Source: an uncultured Opitutia bacterium (GTDB taxonomy: Bacteria > Verrucomicrobiota > Verrucomicrobiia > Opitutales > Opitutaceae). From it: 64,000 nt of DNA. The position numbers and the translations under genes are program-made. The notes under the pieces were generated by a model. It did no database searches, had not been told where the DNA came from, and worked only from the letters and a program-made list of their open reading frames with translations. Where the stretch lies: assembly GCA_903827245.1 (NCBI GenBank), contig CAIKHO010000074.1, positions 186,001 to 250,000 of the forward strand, written 5' to 3'. Positions 45,923-51,975 of the stretch are shown in pieces (position 1 is the stretch's first letter; every line of letters begins with the position of its first letter).

Positions 45923-46513
45923 CTAGACGCCTTCCCGGCCGAACGCGTCCATGCGCTTAAGCCATTTTTCCCGCCCGGATTTCTTTTCCGCGTCGACGTG
46001 GCCGATCAGGCTCTCACTGATCGGGCCGATACCGCAAAACCCGAGGACGTTGCGCTCGAGATTTTTAAGGCTGTGGGCGCGGAAATACCAGCGGTAGACC
46101 AGCGCGGGCATGCCCATGGTGACAACGATGCGCGCGGTCCGACCCTTCAGTTTCCGCCGCGAGCCCGTGCCGGAGCTTCCGGGAGCGGCAAAGGCAAATC
46201 CCGGACGGAAGACCTGCTCGAAGAATCCCTTGAGCAGCGCCGGCATCGCACCAAGCCACAGCGGATAAATAATCACCAAGTGCCCGGCCCGGCCAATCAG
46301 GCGCTGCGCCTCGTGGATCGCCGGCAGCGGCTCGCCCTGCTCAAAATCCTCCTTGGTCCGGAGCAGCGGAAAATCGATCCGGGCTACGTCGATCACGCTG
46401 ACCTCGCGCCCCGCCGCCCTCGCGCCCCGCGCATAGGCCGCAGCCAGTGCGTGCCCGAAATGCGTGCGCTGTGGATCGGGATTTCCCTGGATGATGACGA
46501 TCGGTTCGAACAT
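45923..46513 (-). CDS. NAD(P)H-dependent flavodoxin-fold oxidoreductase (quinone reductase family)
   Basis: A 196-residue protein of the NAD(P)H:quinone oxidoreductase/flavodoxin-like superfamily, likely an FMN or FAD-dependent quinone reductase. It shows IVIIQGNPDPQRTHFGHAL at the flavin-phosphate loop and AGHLVIIYPLWLGAMPALLKGFFEQVFRPGFAF, the conserved core near residues 77-109. ATG 46513 is chosen by family fit. It lies 105 bp upstream of ackA on the same strand and may belong to the same stress regulon. Confidence 0.9.
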   Translation of the reverse strand: MFEPIVIIQGNPDPQRTHFGHALAAAYARGARAAGREVSVIDVARIDFPLLRTKEDFEQGEPLPAIHEAQRLIGRAGHLVIIYPLWLGAMPALLKGFFEQVFRPGFAFAAPGSSGTGSRRKLKGRTARIVVTMGMPALVYRWYFRAHSLKNLERNVLGFCGIGPISESLIGHVDAEKKSGREKWLKRMDAFGREGV

Positions 46514-46732
46514 GGCGCGGCGATGGTGAGTGATTGAGATCAACGGCCCGCGGCCGGATCGCGGATGACGGCTTCGATTCTGTACCGTATTATAGCCGAC
46601 AGGCCCCCGAGCCGCACTGCAACGGCTGCCATTTTTCACGCATAAATTGACCCGCCAATCGGCGGTGAATCAGCCCCATGCCCGTCCGGTTTTGTACTTT
46701 AGTCTACCGGCCAATTCACGCCGGCAGACCCA

Positions 46733-46758
46733 GGTGGCCGCCGACCTCCGGGCGGCGG
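46733..46758. repeat. Single REP arm, family C
   Basis: GGTGGCCGCCGACCTCCGGG CGGCGG is identical to the left arm at 23915. No paired arm follows; a family A element starts 33 bp later. Together they occupy the middle of the 420-bp gap between the flavodoxin-fold reductase and the next gene. Confidence 0.72.
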
Positions 46759-46791
46759 ATTCCGGCTGGCCGAGGTGCCACACCGCCGACG

Positions 46792-46860
46792 GTAGGAGCG
46801 GCCCTTACGCCGCGATGGTTCGCCGGACCGTCAATCATCGCGGCATAAAGCCGCTCCTAC
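46792..46860. repeat. REPIN-like palindrome, family A
   Basis: GTAGGAGCGGCCCTTACGCC GCGATG faces CATCGCGGCATAAAGCCGCT CCTAC. Both arms open with GTAG, and each is a hairpin by itself (GCGGC...GCCGC). Confidence 0.87.
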
Positions 46861-46933
46861 ATTTTCAAATGGAACCGGCCCCGGCCTCTGTCGGTAGGCG
46901 CAGCTGTCTCATGTGACCCGCAATTGAACTCGC

Positions 46934-47488
46934 TCATGCGGCAAAACAGCGTCCCGTGAGTGATGTCGGGGCGAGAAATCCCCGGGCGTATTCCGCCCGG
47001 TGCACGTTCGGAATGGTGGAAGCGGCCTCGATGGTGACCGGCCACGACCCTTCTGTCCCGCTCAATGCGACCCGGGTCGTGGTGCGTCCTGGCGGTAAGG
47101 CCAAACAGGAGGCCAGCGAAGTCTCGCCGGCTGCGTCCACCGGATCCATCCCCCCAGTCGACAACACGAGCAGGTCGGCCTCTGCCGTATCCGCGGCGGC
47201 CCGATCCTGCGATTCCGGATCGGACCAATAGGCCAGCGGCTCGGCGACGAGCTGCAGTTCCAGGTCGGGGCCGGCGGAGCGGAGCAGGTCGTTCAACCAG
47301 CGCAAGGCCATCAGCCCGGCGGCGGCATGCTCGTAGGCCACGACAACCTTCCAGACCGCGCCAGGAGACAACGGCAGCGACTGCAACCCGGCGGCCAGGG
47401 ACGCGGACGGGCGAATATCGGGGGTGTCGGTCAGTCCAGAACGCTGATTCTGCGGGCGGCCGAGTGAGGGCATGATTTCAAAATTCAT
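46934..47488 (-). CDS. Hypothetical protein, 184 aa, Rossmann-like alpha/beta pattern
   Basis: Not recognised. After a variable ~50-residue N-terminus comes VWKVVVAYEHAAAGLMALRWLNDLL, then LELQLVAEPLAYW and EADLLVLSTGG, which together suggest an alternating alpha/beta domain somewhat like nucleotide-binding or universal-stress folds. No ATP-binding GxxGxxxG motif is visible. ATG 47488 is used. Its place between the ackA operon and the DksA/HPF-like genes suggests a stress role, by position only. Confidence 0.62.
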   Translation of the reverse strand: MNFEIMPSLGRPQNQRSGLTDTPDIRPSASLAAGLQSLPLSPGAVWKVVVAYEHAAAGLMALRWLNDLLRSAGPDLELQLVAEPLAYWSDPESQDRAAADTAEADLLVLSTGGMDPVDAAGETSLASCLALPPGRTTTRVALSGTEGSWPVTIEAASTIPNVHRAEYARGFLAPTSLTGRCFAA

Positions 47489-47733
47489 CGAGGCAAGGGA
47501 TTGAAAAGGGTGATGGAACGACCCGCAGCATAGCATGCGTCCCGGCGCGGGGGAATTGGGGCCCGGGAGGTTTCTCGCTAGGGGAATTCCGTACCCCGCT
47601 TAAGCCGTTTTGGGAGGCTGATGGTCCCCCGTGCAGCCGCACGGGCTGCTTCAGGCGGTCGCGCGACAAGAAACAGCGCCCGTTGGACAATTTGTGCGAA
47701 GCGGCCCGCGCGCAATTCCGGCACCATGGGCGC

Positions 47734-48123
47734 ATGAAAACCCCGGCCAACCTCGAACCCCGCTGGACCTGGCATTTTCAAACCCTCCTCGCACTCCGGG
47801 AGAAGCTGGTCTGCGCGCGTGACGCTCACCGTTCCGACGCCGCCACCCCCGTCCAGACCGAGGGGGCCGATCCCATCGACCGCGCGAGCGACCTCGCCGA
47901 GCGCAATGTCATCATGGCCGAGCTCGGGGTCGAGGAGGCTGAGCTTGCCGCCATCGATGCGGCGCTGCAGCGCCTGCGCGATGGCACCTACGGCATCTGC
48001 GTGCTCACCGGCCAGCCCATCGCTGCGGCCCGCCTGCGCGCCCTGCCGTGGACCCCCTACGCGATCGAAGCCGCCGGTCGACGCGAGCAAGCTGCCGGCC
48101 TGGCCCATGGAGCCAGGAAATAG
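47734..48123 (+). CDS. TraR/DksA-like protein lacking the zinc cysteines
   Basis: A 129-residue protein with the coiled-coil plus C-terminal motif layout of DksA/TraR proteins, which bind RNA polymerase's secondary channel. The DPIDRASDLAERNVIMAELG segment gives the acidic coiled-coil region, and GTYGICVLTGQPIAAARLRALPW is the signature C-terminal motif. The four-cysteine zinc site is nearly gone: only the Cys in GIC remains. The start is ATG 47734. HPF lies 23 bp downstream, so the two are probably co-transcribed and may both act when growth stops. Confidence 0.82.
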   Translation: MKTPANLEPRWTWHFQTLLALREKLVCARDAHRSDAATPVQTEGADPIDRASDLAERNVIMAELGVEEAELAAIDAALQRLRDGTYGICVLTGQPIAAARLRALPWTPYAIEAAGRREQAAGLAHGARK

Positions 48124-48146
48124 AAACCCCAACGCCCTTCCCCACC

Positions 48147-48539
48147 ATGACTCCCGCGCAAATCGTCTTCCGCCATGCCGCCTCGTCCCCCGCCGTCATC
48201 AGCCGCGTCGAGGAGGAGGTGGCCAAGCTGCACCACTTCTGCGACGCCATCACGCGATGCCGGGTCGTGATCGAGGCGCCCCATCCGCACCACCGCCACG
48301 GCGGCCATTTCTCCGTCCGGATCGAGCTCCACATCCCGCGGCACGAAATCGTCGTGCATCACAATCCCTCCGTCCGCTTCGCCACCCAGGGCGCCATCAA
48401 GGGTGCCCGGACAGCCGAGGTCGACGTCCCGCACAAGGACGTTTACATCGCAATCCGCGATGCCTTCGACGCGGCCCGCCGGCGCCTGGAGGACCAGGTG
48501 AGACGGATGAGAACGCGGGTCAAGGAACGCGCGTTGTAG
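48147..48539 (+). CDS. hpf: Ribosome hibernation promoting factor / HPF-RaiA family
   Basis: A 130-residue protein with the HPF/RaiA beta-alpha-beta layout: IVFRHAASSPAVISRVEEEVAKLHHF, RCRVVIEAPHPHHRHGGHFSVRIELHIP (motif ~residues 40-67), and the C-terminal helix DVYIAIRDAFDAARRRLEDQV. Such proteins dimerise or silence idle ribosomes under stress. Histidine clusters are notable. It follows the DksA-like gene by 23 bp. Its TAG stop (48537-48539) is the TAG of the GTAG opening a family A element. The short length indicates the single-domain form. Confidence 0.85.
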   Translation: MTPAQIVFRHAASSPAVISRVEEEVAKLHHFCDAITRCRVVIEAPHPHHRHGGHFSVRIELHIPRHEIVVHHNPSVRFATQGAIKGARTAEVDVPHKDVYIAIRDAFDAARRRLEDQVRRMRTRVKERAL

Positions 48540-48601
48540 GAGCGGCTTCTTGCCGCGATGCTCGGTGAGCAGATCCAGCCATTGCGGCAAGAAGCCGCTC
48601 C
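48536..48601. repeat. REPIN-like palindrome, family A
   Basis: GTAGGAGCGGCTTCTTGCCG CGATG faces CATTGCGGCAAGAAGCCGCT CC. The first arm overlaps the hpf stop codon. Confidence 0.85.
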
Positions 48602-48714
48602 GACTGTTTCAGACGGATCCATTTCCCGCCGTCTCGGGCCTCGCCGGGCTCGTGCCGCCTGGAATGAGGTGGTCCGCGACTTCTTTGTAGCGGTTGGCCT
48701 GCGTGCGATTCATT

Positions 48715-48740
48715 CCGCCGCCCGGAGGCCGGCGGCCACC
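48715..48740. repeat. Single REP arm, family C
   Basis: CCGCCGCCCGGAGGCCGGCG GCCACC is the reverse complement of the family C arm. It sits in the 371-bp gap between hpf and the next gene; the gap's remainder (48741-48910) holds nothing I recognise. Confidence 0.68.
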
Positions 48741-48910
48741 TTTCATTCTGTCGCTTTTCATCGTGAAGCAGGACTTCAACTGCATGACTCCGGCTCGGGA
48801 CTGCGGGTCAGCGCGACGGAAATTCCGCCAAGGCAAATGCCACGAATGCGGCGCGTCGCAGGGAACCAACGGCCAAGGCGGGACACGTTACTTGAACCAC
48901 CTTGAACCCC

Positions 48911-49549
48911 ATGAACAACCGACTTGAATCGCTGCTGGAACAGATGCGTGCCCTGGAAAAGGAAGTGCTCCAGGAAACCCGGAAAAAGGAGACGGAATTC
49001 TGCTACAAGGTTCACGATCGGAAGGTGCAGTTCACCACGGAGGTGCGGACGAGGCACCGCCAGTTCCGGACCAGCCTCCACCGCTATGTGCTGCATTCCC
49101 GCTTTCTCGTCCTGCTCACGACCCCGGTCATCTGGATGTGCGCCATCCCCATCCTGCTCACGGACGTGATGGGCACCATCTACCAGGCCATTTGTTTCCC
49201 GATCTACGGCATCCCGAAGGTTCGCCGCGGCGATTACCTGGTGTTCGACCGGCATCACCTCACCTACCTCAACCTGGCGGAAAAGCTGAGCTGCGAGTAC
49301 TGCGCCTACGCCAACGGCATCCTCGCCTATTTCACCGAGATCGCCGCCCGCACCGAGCAGCACTGGTGCCCAATCAAGCACGCCGGCTGCGTGAAATGCG
49401 CCCACAGCCGGTACAAGAAATTCGTCGATTTCGGCGACGCCGAACAGTACCGGCTCCACGTGGAGGAAATCAGGCGCGCGTACGGGGACATCGAGGCGGA
49501 AGCGGAGAAATCCGGGGCGAAGGAAACCGTGCTCAAAAACCACCCTTGA
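48911..49549 (+). CDS. Conserved-looking membrane protein with clustered cysteines, 212 aa
   Basis: Function unknown. A charged helical N-terminus (~1-60) is followed by a hydrophobic region (LVLLTTPVIWMCAIPILL, ~70-100). Then comes a soluble part with LSCEYCAYANGILAYFTEIAARTEQHWCPIKHAGCVKCAH (positions ~135-175), giving CxxC and C-x6-CxxC-type cysteines that could bind metal or be redox active. ATG 48911 is used; a TTG at 48902 is possible. It is the last gene before tRNA-Asp, whose likely promoter overlaps its stop. Confidence 0.7.
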   Translation: MNNRLESLLEQMRALEKEVLQETRKKETEFCYKVHDRKVQFTTEVRTRHRQFRTSLHRYVLHSRFLVLLTTPVIWMCAIPILLTDVMGTIYQAICFPIYGIPKVRRGDYLVFDRHHLTYLNLAEKLSCEYCAYANGILAYFTEIAARTEQHWCPIKHAGCVKCAHSRYKKFVDFGDAEQYRLHVEEIRRAYGDIEAEAEKSGAKETVLKNHP

Positions 49550-49573
49550 CTTGCTAATCTCGGATTCTACGTT
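49546..49573 (+). promoter_or_regulatory. Candidate sigma-70-type promoter for tRNA-Asp
   Basis: TTGACT (49546-49551) and TACGTT (49568-49573) are 16 bp apart, 21 bp before the mature tRNA-Asp 5' end. The -35-like box overlaps the TGA stop of the preceding gene. Confidence 0.42.
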
Positions 49574-49593
49574 CCGCCCTTCTCCCGTCTCAC

Positions 49594-49670
49594 GGGGTGG
49601 TAGCTCAGCTGGTTAGAGCGTCTGCCTGTCACGCAGAAGGTCGCGGGTTCGAGTCCCGTCCATCCCGCCA
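49594..49670 (+). tRNA. tRNA-Asp (GTC)
   Basis: A complete 77-nt cloverleaf with encoded CCA. The acceptor stem GGGGTGG/CCATCCC, D-arm GCTC...GAGC with GG in the loop, anticodon stem TCTGC/GCAGA with loop CTGTCAC (anticodon GTC), T-arm GCGGG/CCCGT with TTCGAGT, and discriminator G73 fit tRNA-Asp. Confidence 0.97.
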
Positions 49671-50060
49671 TCCTCCGCTCCTTTGGAGCTTTGGATGGCA
49701 CAGCCATCGGAAGCGGAAAAGGTGCGCAGGAGGGCGCCCTCCCAAGCTCCAGCGACGCACGGCGGAGTTTTTCCGCGCTTTCGCGAAAATCGTTGAAATA
49801 AACGGGCCGTGGCTCGCGTTTCCAATGCATGGAGCCCGACCTCTACACCCAAGACGGGCAAGTAGCATGGCTCGCAATTGGCACAGCTTGAGCCGATGAG
49901 CCGCGGCACGTATTTTTGCGCTACACAGGCCTGGCAACCCTCTTGGTGCGCTGCGCGAACTAACGTTTCTTCGCCTCCTTATCTCGTCGAGAAACTGGAA
50001 CTATGCGCTCTCCGCCATGACTGTGGTTCGCAGCTCATCGGAAACCTTAAAAAACCTGTC
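49671..50060. other. Intergenic region, no gene recognised
   Basis: About 390 bp between tRNA-Asp and the 39-codon membrane peptide. It is less GC-rich towards the right end, where the peptide's promoter must lie. I see no full palindromic element; longer frames here have unnatural composition. Confidence 0.4.
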
Positions 50061-50180
50061 ATGCACACACTCCTTCTACCCATGGCCGCGGCCGGATACT
50101 CCTTCCTCTATCTGCTTTTCGGCGGGGGCATCGGTGGCGCAGTTTTGATCTTCATTGTCGCGAAAGCGTTCGGAAAATAA
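50061..50180 (+). CDS. 39-residue hydrophobic membrane peptide
   Basis: MHTLLLPMAAAGYSFLYLLF is followed by a glycine-rich GGGIGGAVLIFIVAKAFGK, so nearly the entire peptide would span or line a membrane. A strong terminator (50211-50240) starts 30 bp after the stop, marking a real transcript end. No family is recognised. Could be a regulatory or toxin-like small membrane peptide, but no antisense RNA or partner is evident. Longer in-frame sequence upstream to 49878 is unlikely to be coding. Confidence 0.5.
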   Translation: MHTLLLPMAAAGYSFLYLLFGGGIGGAVLIFIVAKAFGK

Positions 50181-50210
50181 CCGATCGGCCAAAAACGCGA
50201 TTATCCTTCC

Positions 50211-50240
50211 AAAGGCCCGCCCATACGGCGGGCCTTTTTT
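50211..50240 (+). terminator. Rho-independent terminator
   Basis: AAAGGCCCGCC and GGCGGGCCTTT form an 11-bp stem with a CATAC loop, followed by TTT. It terminates the 39-codon peptide transcript. Confidence 0.83.
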
Positions 50241-50374
50241 ATCTTGGCGAAATGAAATCCAATCGGACCTGTGTCTACGCCAGCGGATAATTTGGAAAAA
50301 CGCTATCAACCCATACCCCAGTTGAGTTGCCACGATCGTCCTCGTTGCGGTTAACCGTAAGCCTGCAGTCGCCG

Positions 50375-50444
50375 GTAGCAGCCGACGTGAGGAGGCTGGT
50401 TTGGAGTGAGTCACCACACCCAGCCTCGTTACCTCGGCTGCTAC
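50375..50444. repeat. REPIN-like palindrome, family D
   Basis: GTAGCAGCCGACGTGAGGAG GCTGG faces CCAGCCTCGTTACCTCGGCT GCTAC. It is the same element as 60776-60845 in the opposite orientation, with similarity extending into ~25 bp of flank to about 50469. It lies in the 397-bp gap before the glycosylase gene; nothing else is recognised there. Confidence 0.85.
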
Positions 50445-50577
50445 ATCGATCACTGAGGTTCAATTGCATTGAACCGGCTTAAATTGGCTTTCTTCCAGGA
50501 CTACCGATCCCCGCGTACGTAAAGAGAATGCCTTTTCTTGGTGCGCCCTGTGGGCATTCCCGCTTATTTGCGGCCCG

Positions 50578-51708
50578 ATGCCGCCCGCCGCACTCAAGGT
50601 TTCGCCCGAAACGGCCCGCCGCTTTCACCGGCGCGCTCTTTTGCTCGACACGCCCGCGCCGGATATCGCCATGGCCCTCGCCCATCACGGCTACATCCAG
50701 ATCGACCCGATCAACATCTGTGGCCGGATGCAGGAGCACATCCTGCGGAATCGCGTGCACGGTTATCGCGAGGGCGACCTGATGCGCCATCTCCACGGGG
50801 AGGGGTCGGGGTTGATCGCGGACCGGCGGAGGGCTTTCGAGCACCACCTGCCCGACAGCAATGTGCTGGTCGCCTTCCCGCTCGACGCCTGGCCGCACCT
50901 GCTGGCCGCCATGCACCGGCGAACGAGCCGCCACAGCGCCTGGTCGGGAAAACTGACGGCGCGGGAACAGCGGCTGGCCGAACACATCCTGGAGGAGATC
51001 GCCGCGCGCGGCCCGCTTTCATCGGAGGATATCGACGACGAACGCCGCTCCCGGCAGGCCGGCTGGGGTTCCGCCTCGCTCGCCAAGATCACCCTCCAAA
51101 AGCTCTTCTTTCACGGCCGAGTGTTGATCGCACGTCGCGACAATAACCGGCGCCTTTACGACCTGCCCGGGCGCGTCCTGCCGGCCAGCGTACTCGCCCT
51201 GCACGAGCCCGGCCGCGGGGACACGGCCCGGTGGCTGGCCATCCTGAAGCTGCGCCAGCGCCGGCTCGTCACCCTCAAGCGCGGCGAGTTGCCGCTGGTG
51301 GAGGACCTCGTGCAACCCGTCGCCGTGACTGGTTGTCCCCCGCTCTTCTGCCTGCGCGAAGATGTCCCGCTTTTCGAGGATAGGGCCGCTCCGGGCCCAT
51401 CGCCCGGACCTAATTTCCGGCAGCCTCTGCTGCTCGCACCGCTCGACCCGCTGATCTACGACCGCCGCATCACCCGGCTCCTTTGGGGCTTCGACTACAC
51501 GTGGGAGGTCTACACGCCGCCGGCCAGGCGCAAGCGCGGCTACTATGCACTACCGGTCCTAGCCGGTCTTGAAATCGTCGGGCATGTCGACCCGAGGGCC
51601 GACCGGAAAAAGCACAAGCTTGCCATCGTTTCGCGTCGCGTCCGGCGCGGCCACCGAGTGGCGGGTGCAGTCGAGGAATTGGCCGCGTTTTTGGGGTTGC
51701 GGTGGTGA
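50578..51708 (+). CDS. AlkZ/YcaQ-type DNA glycosylase (HTH_42 family)
   Basis: A 376-residue protein of the YcaQ/AlkZ family, winged-helix DNA glycosylases that unhook interstrand crosslinks and remove bulky alkylated purines. The catalytic-region motif appears as GYIQIDPINICGRMQEHIL near residues 38-56 (Q-x-D form). LLAPLDPLIYDRR and the C-terminal LEIVGHVDPRADRKKHKLAI are typical. The Gln-x-Asp motif fits the AlkX/YcaQ branch rather than natural-product self-resistance enzymes, though sequence alone does not settle it. No biosynthetic cluster is nearby. Confidence 0.87.
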   Translation: MPPAALKVSPETARRFHRRALLLDTPAPDIAMALAHHGYIQIDPINICGRMQEHILRNRVHGYREGDLMRHLHGEGSGLIADRRRAFEHHLPDSNVLVAFPLDAWPHLLAAMHRRTSRHSAWSGKLTAREQRLAEHILEEIAARGPLSSEDIDDERRSRQAGWGSASLAKITLQKLFFHGRVLIARRDNNRRLYDLPGRVLPASVLALHEPGRGDTARWLAILKLRQRRLVTLKRGELPLVEDLVQPVAVTGCPPLFCLREDVPLFEDRAAPGPSPGPNFRQPLLLAPLDPLIYDRRITRLLWGFDYTWEVYTPPARRKRGYYALPVLAGLEIVGHVDPRADRKKHKLAIVSRRVRRGHRVAGAVEELAAFLGLRW

Positions 51709-51741
51709 GATTTTAATCGGTCAGCCGAAAATCGTTGAGTT

Positions 51742-51811
51742 GCAGGGGCGTTGCTTGACGACGCCCGGGCTTGCCCGCCTCCCGGAGGGCGCACGCGAGG
51801 TGCGCCCCTAC
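51742..51811. repeat. REPIN-like palindrome, family B, hybrid
   Basis: The left arm GCAGGGGCGTTGCTTGACGA CGCCCGGG is family B. The right side ends GGTGCGCCCCTAC, but its middle is replaced by a separate small hairpin (GGGCGCAC...GTGCGCCC). It looks like a recombinant of two REP types. Confidence 0.65.
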
Positions 51812-51854
51812 AAGGCAATCGCCTGCGCCGCGACAACCTCCGGTCTGATTACCA

Positions 51855-51932
51855 ATCGTTCTCGTTCTCTTTCTCGTTCTCGATTTGGTGTCCGGAGGGA
51901 GAACGAGAAAGAGAACGAAGAACGAGGACGAT
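51855..51932. repeat. Palindromic element, family E (class II)
   Basis: ATCGTTCTCGTTCTCTTTCT CGTTCTC faces GAGAACGAGAAAGAGAACGA AGAACGAGGACGAT, 17 bp apart. Long, almost pure purine/pyrimidine strands. Confidence 0.78.
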
Positions 51933-51975
51933 TTTGCCACGCGGGCAGGGAAATCCGGCTCCCCGCCGGCCAAGC

